A DNA stretch of 53,425 nucleotides from Chloroflexota bacterium (GCA_026706455.1 JAPOYS010000150.1:1-53425), one strand, 5' to 3'. Counted from the stretch's first letter, positions 15,293-24,209 are shown. Numbers and translations: made by a program. Notes: generated by a model from the sequence alone, not told the origin.

Positions 15293-16063
15293 ATGCGGCG
15301 GCTTCTGGAAGTCGTACCCAACTTGTGGATATGCGACCTGGCAAGGTCGCAGTTGCAGACGCGCGCCGCGCTCGTCGTCGGCGAGAAACGCGCGGTCGTC
15401 TGGGATAGTTTGACGAAGCCTGAAGACGCGGCGCCGCTCCTCGAGGCGCTCGACGGCAAGCCCTATTATGTCGTTTACAGCCACGCCCACTGGGATCACA
15501 TCGGCGGCACAGCCGGGTTTGACCAAGGCCGGCTGGGCGTCATCGGCCACGCTGATTGCCTTCGACGGTTCAAGGACGAGCTGCCGCGGACGCTGCAGCG
15601 GATGCAGTTGCCGGAGATGGGCGAATGGTTGAGCGTCCGCTTGGTACCGCCTAATATCGCCTTCGCTTCGCGCCTGTCGCTCTATCTTGGCGGCGTAACC
15701 TTGCACCTGCATCATTTGCCCGGGCACTCGGCCGATAGCATCGTCGGCTGGATACCCGAGTGGGGCGTCTTGCTGGGCGGCGATGCCTTGGAAGATCCCG
15801 TGCCCGTCGTCAACAACGCGCGCCACGTGGCCGGCTGGCTGGCGGCGCTGGAATCATGGCAGAACATAGAGGGTTTGACGCGCGCGATCTCTTCACATGG
15901 CAGCTTTGAGGGCCGCGAAAGTCTCGATGCGACAGTCGCCTATCTGCGGGCGCTATCGGGCGACCGCCAATTCAACCTGCCTCGCAAGCTCGACGACTTC
16001 TACCGGGAAACGCACCAGAAGAATCTCATCGTCGTCGACGGCGGGCTGGCATTAAATGAATGA
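15293..16063 (+). CDS. Metallo-beta-lactamase-fold hydrolase
   Basis: A 256-residue MBL-fold enzyme. The metal motif SHAHWDHIGG (HxHxDH) is complete, with further ligands in HHLPGHSADS, GGDAL and SSHGS near the C-terminus. The upstream open frame to 15194 encodes Arg/Ser-rich sequence and lacks family similarity, so ATG 15293 (MRRLLEVVPNLWICDL) is chosen. Substrate class cannot be told apart between glyoxalase-II-like thioesters, lactones and phosphodiesters. The stop overlaps the start of the mug gene by eight bases, so they form an operon with the dUTPase gene. Confidence 0.88.
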   Translation: MRRLLEVVPNLWICDLARSQLQTRAALVVGEKRAVVWDSLTKPEDAAPLLEALDGKPYYVVYSHAHWDHIGGTAGFDQGRLGVIGHADCLRRFKDELPRTLQRMQLPEMGEWLSVRLVPPNIAFASRLSLYLGGVTLHLHHLPGHSADSIVGWIPEWGVLLGGDALEDPVPVVNNARHVAGWLAALESWQNIEGLTRAISSHGSFEGRESLDATVAYLRALSGDRQFNLPRKLDDFYRETHQKNLIVVDGGLALNE

Positions 16064-16574
16064 GGTCTTGCCCGATTTGCTTGATCATGGACTTGTCGTC
16101 GTCTTCTGCGGAACGGCCGCCAGCGAAGTATCGGCGCGCGTCGGCGCCTATTACGCCAATCCGTCGAATGGGTTCTGGCGCGCGCTGCATGCGATTGGCA
16201 TGACGCCGCGACTCTTTCGCCCGCGGCAATTTCGCGATCTGCTCGACCTGAAGATCGGCTTGAGCGACTTGGCCAAATGCGCTTCCGGCGCCGATCGTCG
16301 GCTGGGGCCGGGCGATTTTGATCGGCGGCGATTTCACACGCGTCTATGTCGCTATCAGCCACAGATCGTGGCTTTCACGAGCAAGGCGGCTTGGCGCGTC
16401 TGGCGCGGGCTGCGGGCGCGCGACTCGGTCGCCTATGGATGGCAGACAGGCGCGCTCGGGGCGACGAGGTTTTATGTGCTGCCCTCGCCATCGGGCGCGG
16501 CGCGCGGTTATTGGGATTTGAGACCCTGGCGAGCGCTGGCCGCCGAATATCAGCGCCGGCTCGGGACAACCTGA
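16056..16574 (+). CDS. mug: G/U(T) mismatch-specific uracil-DNA glycosylase
   Basis: Excises uracil (and ethenocytosine or mispaired thymine) from DNA in base excision repair. The 172 residues match the Mug/TDG family: the N-terminal FCGTAASEVSARVGAYYANP corresponds to the motif GINPG..A...G.YYANP, with SNGFWRAL continuing it. The C-terminal intercalation segment is LPSPSGAAR. The family's catalytic Asn position is occupied here by a residue in the GTAAS segment, so activity may differ from E. coli Mug. The next gene encodes dUTPase, which keeps uracil out of DNA, so the pair has a common purpose. Confidence 0.88.
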   Translation: MNEVLPDLLDHGLVVVFCGTAASEVSARVGAYYANPSNGFWRALHAIGMTPRLFRPRQFRDLLDLKIGLSDLAKCASGADRRLGPGDFDRRRFHTRLCRYQPQIVAFTSKAAWRVWRGLRARDSVAYGWQTGALGATRFYVLPSPSGAARGYWDLRPWRALAAEYQRRLGTT

Positions 16575-16583
16575 GCGGCTAAC

Positions 16584-17057
16584 ATGCGCGTCTACCGCAA
16601 GCGCAGGCTGCGAGAATTAGGCATCGAGTTTCAGGCGCCGCGGGCGGGCGACGCCGGCTACGATATCCGCGCCATTGCCGAATGCTGCGTAGCGCCGGGT
16701 CAACGGGTCTTGCTGGAAACGGGCTTGCATCTGGAGATTCCGGCGGGTCATGTCGGCTTGGTGAAAGATCGTTCGAGCGTGGCCGCTGCTGGCTTGCACG
16801 CGCTGGCTGGCGTCGTCGACAGCTCGTACCGCGGCGAATTGAAGGTGCTGCTGATTAATCTGTCTGAGGCTGCCTATGAAATTCATGTTGGACAGAAGAT
16901 CGCCCAGTTGCTGGTCGTTCCGGTCTACAGCAGGACGGTCGAATCCGTGGACTCGCTCGCGGACTTGTCTGACAGCGAGCGCGGCGCGGGTGGATTCGGC
17001 TCAACGGATGAATGTGCTGCTGCTGGATCGTCTGCGGGCGCGGGCGGCAAAAGCTAG
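16584..17057 (+). CDS. dut: dUTP diphosphatase
   Basis: Hydrolyses dUTP to dUMP and pyrophosphate, limiting uracil in DNA and feeding thymidylate synthesis. The trimeric dUTPase motifs are present: I AGDAGYDI, II DRSSVA, III GVVDSSYRGELKV, IV GQKIAQLLV and V RGAGGFGSTD. At 157 residues it is of usual size; the last 14 residues (ECAAAGSSAGAGGKS) form a flexible tail beyond motif V. The start ATG is nine bases after the mug stop. Its end overlaps that of the convergent SDR gene by four bases. Confidence 0.95.
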   Translation: MRVYRKRRLRELGIEFQAPRAGDAGYDIRAIAECCVAPGQRVLLETGLHLEIPAGHVGLVKDRSSVAAAGLHALAGVVDSSYRGELKVLLINLSEAAYEIHVGQKIAQLLVVPVYSRTVESVDSLADLSDSERGAGGFGSTDECAAAGSSAGAGGKS

Positions 17058-17746
17058 CCCTGGATTGCGTTTCCGCCATTGATCACGAACAGCTGGCCCG
17101 TAACGGATTTGGCGCCATCCGAGCACAAGTAGAGCGCGGCCGCCGCACAATCCGGAGATGGGTTGGCGCCCATTTCCGAAGCGATGCAGTTGACGCGGAC
17201 GTCATGAGGCGCCAATTCGCGCGCCGCCTGCCGGGTCATGCCAATGATTCCTGCTTGGCTGGCAACGTAGCCGATGCCTTCCGGCAACGATGATTGGCAA
17301 GCCTCGGCGGAAGCCAGGTTGATGATGCTGCCGCCGCCTTCGTCCGCCATGACGCGCCCGATCAACTGAAGGCAGAAGAAGGCGCCCGTCATATTCACGT
17401 CGATCTGTCGGCGCCAATTCCATTCGTCGACCGTCAGCATCGGCTCGGCGTGAAAGATGCTGGTCGCATTGACCAGAATGTGTATCCGGCCGAAGGCATC
17501 GCGCGCGCGCTCGATCATTGCGGCTGCTTGAAAGCGATTGGCGATGTCCGCTCCCAGCGAGATGGCGGATCCGCCGTCCGCGGAAATGGCTTCGGCGACA
17601 AAATCAGCGCGCTCAATATTGATATCGTTGACGGCTACTGCTGCGCCGCTGGCGGCCAAGGCCAAGGCGATGTCGCGTCCGCCGCCAATGCCGCCGCCGG
17701 TGACCAGCGCGGCCCGCCCGCTGAGGTCAAACTGGTAAGCGGACAC
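17054..17746 (-). CDS. Short-chain dehydrogenase/reductase with YxxxQ active site
   Basis: A 230-residue SDR. The nucleotide motif is TGGGIGGGRDIALAL (16-30), the NNAG motif is altered to LVNATS and the catalytic Ser lies in NLASAEA (Ser146). Tyr160 is present, but the essential Lys of YxxxK is replaced by Gln164 (YVASQAG, codon CAA). Loss of that Lys normally abolishes or greatly reduces dehydrogenase activity, so the protein may have a different or binding role. A GTG at 17746 is the only reasonable start. It is likely the last gene after gatB and ssb on the same strand. Confidence 0.88.
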   Translation of the reverse strand: MSAYQFDLSGRAALVTGGGIGGGRDIALALAASGAAVAVNDINIERADFVAEAISADGGSAISLGADIANRFQAAAMIERARDAFGRIHILVNATSIFHAEPMLTVDEWNWRRQIDVNMTGAFFCLQLIGRVMADEGGGSIINLASAEACQSSLPEGIGYVASQAGIIGMTRQAARELAPHDVRVNCIASEMGANPSPDCAAAALYLCSDGAKSVTGQLFVINGGNAIQG

Positions 17747-17790
17747 GAAGGGATGAATCAGAGCTTTGACCGGGCTCGAGGCGGCGCGGC

Positions 17791-18237
17791 TTAGAAGGGT
17801 ATGTCATCGACGGAGGCGGGCGACGTCGGGTAGTTCGAGGCGCGGTCGTCGCGCCGCTGGCTCTGCTGGCCGCCGCCGCTCCAGCCGCCTTGATCGCCGC
17901 CTTCATCTCGACCACTAAGAAACCGTACCTCACGAGCTCTAAGTTCTAGCGACGCGGCTGCCTCGCCATTGTTGTTAATATAGGCGCGAGCCGCAACATT
18001 GCCGGTCACTAGGACCCGTCGTCCCTTCGCAAGGTATGTATTACAGCTTTCCGCTTGGTTGCCCCAAACAGAAACACGATACCAGGTTGCAAAATCTTCC
18101 CATTGATCAGTCTGTGGATTTCGACGCCGTGAATTCGCGGCGACGCTAAAATTGCATACAGCGTCTCCGCTTTGTAAGTAACGAAGCTCTGGATCATTTC
18201 CCAGGTTGCCGACGACAATCGTTTGATGCCAACTCAT
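17791..18237 (-). CDS. ssb: Single-stranded DNA-binding protein
   Basis: Binds ssDNA during replication, recombination and repair. The OB-fold (1-105) starts with the typical MSWHQTIVVGNLGNDPELRYLQSG and includes WYRVSVWGNQAE. The tail (110-148) is Gly/Gln/Ser-rich and disordered, ending in the acidic tip DDIPF that docks partner proteins. The ATG at 18237 follows GAGGAGAG. It starts 27 bases after the gatB stop, so the two genes are cotranscribed. Confidence 0.96.
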   Translation of the reverse strand: MSWHQTIVVGNLGNDPELRYLQSGDAVCNFSVAANSRRRNPQTDQWEDFATWYRVSVWGNQAESCNTYLAKGRRVLVTGNVAARAYINNNGEAAASLELRAREVRFLSGRDEGGDQGGWSGGGQQSQRRDDRASNYPTSPASVDDIPF

Positions 18238-18263
18238 CTTGTGTCTCTCCTCGAGAAGTTGAT

Positions 18264-19721
18264 TTATTCCTTCATGCCCGCAAGCTTATCAAGCAAAACG
18301 CGCCTGACTACCGCCGGATCGCCTTTGCCGCGCATGGCGCCCATGATCTTGCCGAAGAGCGCGTTCAGCACTTTTTCGTTGCCAGCCAGATAACGCTGTA
18401 CCATGTCGTCGTTCTGCGCCAGCACCTGACTCGCCGTGGACGAGATGATCGCCGGGTCGGACACTTGCGCCAGTCCCTTCGCGTCCACGATGGCGCGGGC
18501 ATCGGCGCCCGTAGCCCAGATCTCGGGCAGCACCTGCTTGCGCGCCGTATTCTGGTTGATGATTCCAGCCTGCACTAGGGTCAACAGCCCCGCGAAGTTC
18601 GCCGCTGAAACAGGAATGCGGTCGATGGCGTCGCGTTCGACTTCGTTGGCGTTCATCAACCGAAACAGATCTGTGATCAGCCAGTTCGCCGCCAGCTTGG
18701 GCTCGACGCCGCCGTCTGTGATCGCCTGAAAATACTCGGCGACCGCCCGTTCAGCCGTGAGAACGCTCGCGTCATAGTGGCTCAGCTCGAGCTCGTTGAC
18801 GAAACGCGCGCGCAGCTCATCCGGCAGCGCCGGCAGCCGCGCCCTAATGTCCGCGACCATGTCTCGGCTGACTTCCACAATTGGCAGGTCCGGCTCCGGG
18901 AAGTAGCGATACTCGTCAGCGCGTTCCTTGTATCGCTGGACGGTGATTCTCTGCGCCTCTTCATCCCAGCCGAGCGTGGCCGGCTTGACCCCTTCGCCGT
19001 CGCGATAGAGCTTGATCTGGCGCGCCGCTTCGTAATCGATAGCTTTGCTCATGTTGCGGATGCTGTTGAGGTTCTTGATCTCGGTGCGTTCCCGCAATTC
19101 CGTATCGTCTTCGCGCATGACGCTGACGTTGGCTTCAAAGCGCAGCACGCCCTTGGACATGTCGCCGCTGTTGACGCCGAGGTAACGCAGCAGCGAGCGC
19201 AATTTGCGCGCGTAGGCTTCCGCTTCTTTCGCGCTGCTGATATCCGGTTCGGATACGATCTCGAGCAGCGGCACGCCGGCCCGATTGTAGTCGATTAGGC
19301 TGCCGTCCATGATATGCGACAATTTGCCGGTATCCTCTTCCATGTGGGCGCGGCGCACGCGGATCCGTTTGCTCGCGCCATCTTCCAGTTCGATGTCGAC
19401 GTATCCATTGACGGCGAGCGGCCGATCGTATTGGCTGATTTGATAACCCTTGGGCAAATCGGGATAGAAGTAATTCTTGCGCGCGAACTGATTGATGGGC
19501 GGAATCTCGCAATTGAGCGCCAAGCCGACCATGATGCCATATTCCATCGCCCGCATATTTATCACCGGCAATGTGCCCGGCATGCCTAGTGAAAGGGCGT
19601 CAACCGCTGTATTGGGCTCGGCTTCGACGCTGTCCACCACCGGGCAGCTGCTGAACATCTTGCTCTCGGTTTCCATCTCGGCATGGACTTCCAAGCCGAT
19701 CACCGTTTTCCACGCGCTCAT
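18264..19721 (-). CDS. gatB: Aspartyl/glutamyl-tRNA amidotransferase subunit B
   Basis: Kinase and tRNA-binding subunit of GatCAB, which turns Glu-tRNA(Gln) or Asp-tRNA(Asn) into the correct amide form. Of 485 residues, the N-terminal cradle (GLEVHAEMETESKMFSSC, then PNTAVDALSLGMPGTLPVIN) and RKNYFYPDLPKGYQISQY are characteristic. The tail and YqeY-like domains follow from about residue 300 (KAKGLAQVSD-like 'DAKGLAQVSDPAIISS', GKIMGAMRGKGDP). GatA and GatC are not in the window. The leader contains an 8-bp hairpin 19 bases before the ATG. Confidence 0.97.
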   Translation of the reverse strand: MSAWKTVIGLEVHAEMETESKMFSSCPVVDSVEAEPNTAVDALSLGMPGTLPVINMRAMEYGIMVGLALNCEIPPINQFARKNYFYPDLPKGYQISQYDRPLAVNGYVDIELEDGASKRIRVRRAHMEEDTGKLSHIMDGSLIDYNRAGVPLLEIVSEPDISSAKEAEAYARKLRSLLRYLGVNSGDMSKGVLRFEANVSVMREDDTELRERTEIKNLNSIRNMSKAIDYEAARQIKLYRDGEGVKPATLGWDEEAQRITVQRYKERADEYRYFPEPDLPIVEVSRDMVADIRARLPALPDELRARFVNELELSHYDASVLTAERAVAEYFQAITDGGVEPKLAANWLITDLFRLMNANEVERDAIDRIPVSAANFAGLLTLVQAGIINQNTARKQVLPEIWATGADARAIVDAKGLAQVSDPAIISSTASQVLAQNDDMVQRYLAGNEKVLNALFGKIMGAMRGKGDPAVVRRVLLDKLAGMKE

Positions 19722-19739
19722 CGCTTTCCCTGAGGCAAG

Positions 19740-19775
19740 TTTGGGCTGGACGCTAATCAGATCTGAGAGCCCAAA
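19740..19775 (-). promoter_or_regulatory. Leader hairpin with nested palindrome before gatB
   Basis: TTTGGGCT (19740-19747) pairs with AGCCCAAA (19768-19775); the 20-base loop contains the 10-bp palindrome TCAGATCTGA (19757-19766). It sits just upstream of the gatB start. It may be an operator or translational control element; no consensus is recognised. Confidence 0.4.
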
Positions 19776-19944
19776 ACAGAATTGATATGCAATCTACTGC
19801 GTGTTTGCAGCGCCCCGTCAAGGATGGGACGCGGCCGCTCGCGCGTCGGCGCCCGGCGCAACCAGCAGAACAGAACTCGGCCGGTGTCAGCGGCCCCGGC
19901 TCATCAGCCGAAGTTACTATACCGTGCGTTTGTCGCCGCCGCAA

Positions 19945-21141
19945 TCAGGCCGCGGCCGCCTTCGCTTGCAAATGCGCCGCCGCCGCGCGCGCCGCCAGGA
20001 AACGCTCCAGTCTGTTTAGCGCCTCCTGGATATTGGCTTCGCTGGTGGCGTAGCTGGCGCGGACGAAGCCAGCGCCGCTTTCGCCGAAGGCGCTGCCTGG
20101 AATCAGGGCGAGCCTTTGTTCCCGCAGCAATTCTTCGCAGAAGGTCTCGTCGTCCATGCCAGTTATGGCGATGCTGGGGAAGGCGTAGAAAGCGCCGCGC
20201 GGCTCGAAGCATTTGAGACCCAGTCGATTGAATCCATCGACGATTAACCGACGGCGGCGGTCGTAATCCTGCCGCATTGATTCGACATCCGCTTCGCCCT
20301 GGCGGATCGCCTGCAGCGACGCCGTCTGCCCGGTTGTCGGCGCCGACATGATCAAGTACTGGTGAATCTTGTACATGGCTTCGGTGAATGGCGCCGGCGC
20401 GCTGACGTAACCGATGCGCCAGCCGGTCATGGCATAGGACTTGCTCATGCCGCTCAGTACGATGGCGCGCTCGTACATATTCGGCAGCGAAGCGAAATTG
20501 ACATGCTCGATACCGTAGACCAGGCGCTCGTAAATCTCATCGGAAATGACGACCAGGTCGTGCTTTTCGGCGATATCAGCCACTTGCAGCAGGTGTTCCC
20601 GCGTCAGTACGGCGCCGGTGGGGTTGCTGGGGTAGCTGAGCAGGATCGCCTTCGTTCGCGATGTGGTGCGCGCTTCGAGATCGGAGGCCGTCACCTGAAA
20701 GCCATTGCCCACAGACGTGCGCACCATAACGGCCGTGCCGCCCGCGGTCTCCACCAGCGCCGGGTTGGCGACAAAACAGGGCTCGACAACGAGCACTTCA
20801 TCGCCGGGATCCAGCAGGACCTTCAGCGCCAGGTATAGCGCTTCGCTTACCCCGACCGTAACCAGCACTTCGTTCTCGGGCGAATAGCGCAGTCCGTAGC
20901 GCGCTTCAATCTGAGACGCGACTGCCGCCCGCAGTTCATACAAGCCCGCATTTGAGGTATAACCGGTGAATCCGTCGCGGAGACTTTTTACGCCGGCATC
21001 CACAATATGCGCGGGCGTCACGAAGTCTGGCTCGCCGATACCCAGCGTGACCACATCTTCCATCGTGGCGGCGATGTCAAAATAACGGCGGATGCCTGAT
21101 GGGCGCAGGTTTTGCGCCGAACGGGACAAGTAGCGGCTCAT
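19945..21141 (-). CDS. Class I/II PLP-dependent aminotransferase
   Basis: A 398-residue fold-type I aminotransferase, close to the aspartate/aromatic group. Marks are GIGEPDFVTPAHI, GYTSNAGLYELR, SYPSNPTGAVL, SDEIYERLVY and the PLP lysine in SGMSKSYAMTGWRIGY. The Arg that binds the substrate carboxylate lies near FVRASYA. The substrate cannot be named. ATG 21141 is preferred over the TTG three bases upstream because GAGGAG lies at proper distance. The tail (AARAAAAHLQAKAAAA) is Ala-rich. Confidence 0.93.
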   Translation of the reverse strand: MSRYLSRSAQNLRPSGIRRYFDIAATMEDVVTLGIGEPDFVTPAHIVDAGVKSLRDGFTGYTSNAGLYELRAAVASQIEARYGLRYSPENEVLVTVGVSEALYLALKVLLDPGDEVLVVEPCFVANPALVETAGGTAVMVRTSVGNGFQVTASDLEARTTSRTKAILLSYPSNPTGAVLTREHLLQVADIAEKHDLVVISDEIYERLVYGIEHVNFASLPNMYERAIVLSGMSKSYAMTGWRIGYVSAPAPFTEAMYKIHQYLIMSAPTTGQTASLQAIRQGEADVESMRQDYDRRRRLIVDGFNRLGLKCFEPRGAFYAFPSIAITGMDDETFCEELLREQRLALIPGSAFGESGAGFVRASYATSEANIQEALNRLERFLAARAAAAHLQAKAAAA

Positions 21142-21797
21142 CAATGGTTTCTCCTCGGGAATCTCGTCCTCTATTTTCTTTGTATCACAGGATTATGGGC
21201 AATTCATTACGCAGAATCGTTGAATTAGGCTTTCGATTTTACTACAAGGTGTCGGATGAATTGAGCTGAAAACGCCTACATCGGGAAGTTATTTGCCCAA
21301 TATGTATGACTCGTCTTGGAGCGCGCATAAGTTCTAATGTTCGTGAGTTACCGTTAACAGGTTGAACTGGCGCGGCGCCAAGCGGGGGGACATCAGACAT
21401 GGCTTTGCCGGCTATCTTTGCGATTGCGGATATAGTATTGGGCCCTCCCTGAAGCGCATTCGCGCCGCCGACGATTTCGACGAGCTTGTTGGCAGGATTC
21501 TCATGCGTTATCATGAGCGGGCGGCGGCACAACTGCATATCGAGGATATCTAATAGGTAGCCGGAATTCGCGGGCGTCAGCGGGACACAAGGCGTCTCGC
21601 GCGCTTGCCATGGTTCTTGCGTGGCGCTGTTTGACGCCAACACAGCCGATTGCAGGACTCGCAATTGCGGTCGCGCGCCGTAAAAGTACTTGGCAAAGCC
21701 TGCATCAATCGTCTAAACTATGGTATCGTAATGTTAAGCGCAGCGTGTAATTTCGCGACAAGGCGCTGGCCATATTGCGTCAACACAGAGGGTTGCA
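21142..21797. other. 656-base intergenic region between divergent genes
   Basis: Separates the aminotransferase (minus) from the small acidic gene (plus). Short open frames at 21242-21664 (minus) and 21362-21553 (plus) exist but have no ribosome binding site or recognisable family. The second encodes RAADDFDELVGRILMRYHER, which is mildly protein-like and could be a gene remnant. Its AT content is higher at both ends. A candidate promoter lies at 21690-21719. Confidence 0.5.
21690..21719 (+). promoter_or_regulatory. Candidate promoter of the small acidic gene
   Basis: TTGGCA (21690-21695), 18-base spacer, TAAACT (21714-21719). The leader to the ATG at 21798 would be about 70 bases. Confidence 0.45.
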
Positions 21798-22058
21798 ATG
21801 AGCGAAGAGAGCAGAAATCCCAACGACAATATGGATGATAACTTGAATGATTCGCCGGCCGATGACATGGGAGACCGGCTTGAACGGCTGGGTGGCGAGC
21901 CGGCGCCGGCGATCACGCCAGAAGAGTTCGAGCGGCTGCAGAAGGCTGGGCAGGTCCATATCGATTCGCGCGGACGTGTTCGGACGGCGCGGCGCAGCGG
22001 CGCGGAAGCGGGCGTCTCGCTGCGCAAACGGCGCGCCTGGTATGAAAGCGCAACTTGA
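21798..22058 (+). CDS. Small acidic hypothetical protein (86 aa)
   Basis: Start ATG follows AGAGGGTTGCA. The N-terminal half is acidic and Asn/Asp-rich (MSEESRNPNDNMDDNLNDS), likely disordered. The middle has PAITPEEFERLQKAGQVHID, a short helix-turn with possible partner-binding function. The C-terminus is basic (RSGAEAGVSLRKRRAWYESAT). No known family recognised. It is the first gene of a plus-strand run leading to the NUDIX gene. Confidence 0.6.
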   Translation: MSEESRNPNDNMDDNLNDSPADDMGDRLERLGGEPAPAITPEEFERLQKAGQVHIDSRGRVRTARRSGAEAGVSLRKRRAWYESAT

Positions 22059-22236
22059 CGCCTTAAGCTGGACGCGCGGCTTCTTGATGGGCTATCGCGC
22101 TGGAATGCGGGCTGGCAGCGGGAATAGCCCTGCTTGATTGCCGATGGCAACCGCATTTGCTCCTGATGAAACTTGGAATCGCAATGGGCTCGCGCGGCTC
22201 CGCGGCGCGCCGCCTCTCGCCGAACCCACTACGACA

Positions 22237-22893
22237 ATGGCTCGACCGATTACATTCGATCATGTGAGCCAGGCGCTCGCGCTGGAAGACTTTGATTCAA
22301 ACGGGGCGCGGCTGCGTATGGCGCCAAGGCCGCGCGGCTGGACCAAGCGCGATCATCCGCCAAGCCCGGCGGCTGTGCTCATATTGATCTTCGCCGCAGA
22401 TGATGATGGACGCCTAAACATTGTGCTGACCCTGCGCAACGCGGACCTGCGCGGGCACAGCGGCCAAGTCAGCTTCCCCGGCGGGCGTCGCGAGGCGCAA
22501 GATAAGAATCTGACCGAGACAGCCCGGCGCGAAACCTGCGAAGAAATCGGAATCTGCGGCGATCAATTGTCCATCATGGGACGGCTGCCGCGCTTCTTTA
22601 TTCCGGCTTCGCATCACGATGTGCGCCCGGTAATCGCGCGCTGCGATGGGGCGCTTGCCTTCAAACCCAAGCCGGATGAAGTGGTTGAAGTCTTCGCCGT
22701 CGCCTTGGAAGATCTTCTGCAGCCGCGCTACAAATTCGTTGAGCAGCGTCTTATGCGCGGGGTCAACGTGCATGTGCCCTATTATGATGTGGCTGGTCAC
22801 AAGGTCTGGGGCGCCACGGCCATGCTGCTGAGCGAGTTGGAGGGGCGTCTGCGTCGCGTGTTGGGGACGAGCGCCGATGTTGCATTGACTTAG
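22237..22893 (+). CDS. NUDIX hydrolase, CoA pyrophosphatase (NudL)-like
   Basis: Cleaves pyrophosphate bonds, probably in coenzyme A and derivatives. The NUDIX box GX5EX7REUXEEXGU is intact: GGRREAQDKNL, then RRETCEEIGI. Upstream, SGQVSFPGGR is the additional CoA-pyrophosphatase (UPF0035) mark. ATG 22237 gives about 40 residues before the core, close to the family's usual; an in-frame ATG at 22144 would add 31 residues without support. No clear ribosome binding site for either. Confidence 0.88.
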   Translation: MARPITFDHVSQALALEDFDSNGARLRMAPRPRGWTKRDHPPSPAAVLILIFAADDDGRLNIVLTLRNADLRGHSGQVSFPGGRREAQDKNLTETARRETCEEIGICGDQLSIMGRLPRFFIPASHHDVRPVIARCDGALAFKPKPDEVVEVFAVALEDLLQPRYKFVEQRLMRGVNVHVPYYDVAGHKVWGATAMLLSELEGRLRRVLGTSADVALT

Positions 22894-23054
22894 CGGATTG
22901 GCGGCTCCAGCCAAGGCGGCAACAATGATCAAGGCCGGCTCCGGGCCGCGGGCGCCTTGCCGCTTGTGAACCCGGGTCAAGATTGTTATGCTTCAGCCAT
23001 CTGGATACACGGGCGCTTTCTGGTTGCGCGTCTGTCGCCCGTCAGCAGACTTGC

Positions 23055-24209
23055 ATGGACACCATCCTCACTGGCATTCCCATATTGGCGGTTGGTCCAG
23101 CGGCCGGCGGCGCCGGCGAATGGGGCGCGCTCTTCGCCTACGTGATCATGGCGCTGGGCATCTCCTTCCTATGTTCGATTTGGGAGGCGGCGATGCTCTC
23201 GACGCCGGTCTCGCATATCGAATTACTGGTCCAACAGGGCAAACAGTCGGGCTTGATCATGCAGGGTCTGCGCCAAAATGTTGAACATCCCATCTCCGCC
23301 ATCCTGACTTTGAATACGATCGCGCATACGGTGGGCGCGGCCGGCGCCGGCGCCGAGGCGACGGCCATACTCGGCAGCCAGTTTCAGGGCATCATCTTCT
23401 TCGTCTTGACCCTGCTGATCCTAGTCTTTTCCGAGATCATCCCGAAGACGCTTGGCGCCGTCTACGCCAAGCCACTCACGCCTTTCACCGCCTACTCGCT
23501 GCGCATCCTGCTGCGAGTCTTGAAGCCGGCCGTATTCGCCTTTGAGTTCTTCACGCGCGCCATGCGGCCCAGCGAGGAAGCGCCAACGGTTACGCGCTCG
23601 GAGCTGCAGGTGATGGCGCGCATCAGCGCGGAAGAGGGCGGCATCCAGGAGCGCGAGAATCGCATCGTCGCTAACTTGCTGCAGCTTGCCGATGTCCAGA
23701 TTGAAACGATCATGACGCCGCGCACGGTTGTTGTCATGTTTCAGGAAGACCAGACCGTTGGCGAGGTCATGCGCTCGTATCGATTTCTGCCGTTTTCGCG
23801 CATCCCGATATTCGCCGAGTCGGCTGATGAGATCAGAGGCTACGTGCTGCGCCACGAGATCTACCGCCGCGCGGCGGCTGACGAACATGAAGTAAGGCTG
23901 CGTGAGATCGCGCGGCCGCTGGATGTCGTGCCGGAGACAAACTCAGTGGCGCAAGCGCTGGATGAATTCATCGCTAAGCAAGATCATATATTCTTGGTCA
24001 TTGATGAATATGGCGGCACGGCCGGCTTGATCACGCTGGAGGATGCGGTCGAGACCTTGCTCGGCATCGAGATCCTGGATGAATCGGATCCGATTGCCGA
24101 CCTGCGCCAATTATCGCGCCGCCGCTATCAAAGCCAAATTGAGTTGCTGGAACAGATGGAACGGGTCCAGGACACGCAGCCGGCGCCCGATTCAGGCGGC
24201 GATGCATGA
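23055..24209 (+). CDS. CNNM/DUF21 membrane protein with CBS domains
   Basis: A 384-residue CorB/CorC/CNNM-type protein, thought to export or regulate Mg/Co ions. The DUF21 membrane domain (about 15-180) has hydrophobic segments around GALFAYVIMALGISFLCSIW, TAILGSQFQGIIFFVLTLLI and the motif FSEIIPKTLGA. An adaptor helix (ELQVMARISAEEGGIQERE) follows, then two CBS domains (about 220-345): VADVQIETIMTPR-like and DHIFLVIDEYGGTAGLITLED. The usual C-terminal CorC/HlyC transporter-associated domain is absent, so it is a short form. ATG 23055 is chosen; an upstream TTG extension is Cys/His-rich and unlikely. Confidence 0.9.
   Translation: MDTILTGIPILAVGPAAGGAGEWGALFAYVIMALGISFLCSIWEAAMLSTPVSHIELLVQQGKQSGLIMQGLRQNVEHPISAILTLNTIAHTVGAAGAGAEATAILGSQFQGIIFFVLTLLILVFSEIIPKTLGAVYAKPLTPFTAYSLRILLRVLKPAVFAFEFFTRAMRPSEEAPTVTRSELQVMARISAEEGGIQERENRIVANLLQLADVQIETIMTPRTVVVMFQEDQTVGEVMRSYRFLPFSRIPIFAESADEIRGYVLRHEIYRRAAADEHEVRLREIARPLDVVPETNSVAQALDEFIAKQDHIFLVIDEYGGTAGLITLEDAVETLLGIEILDESDPIADLRQLSRRRYQSQIELLEQMERVQDTQPAPDSGGDA

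Noticed and set aside
21242..21664. 140-codon minus-strand hypothetical gene
   Set aside because: No ribosome binding site, irregular composition and no recognisable motif.
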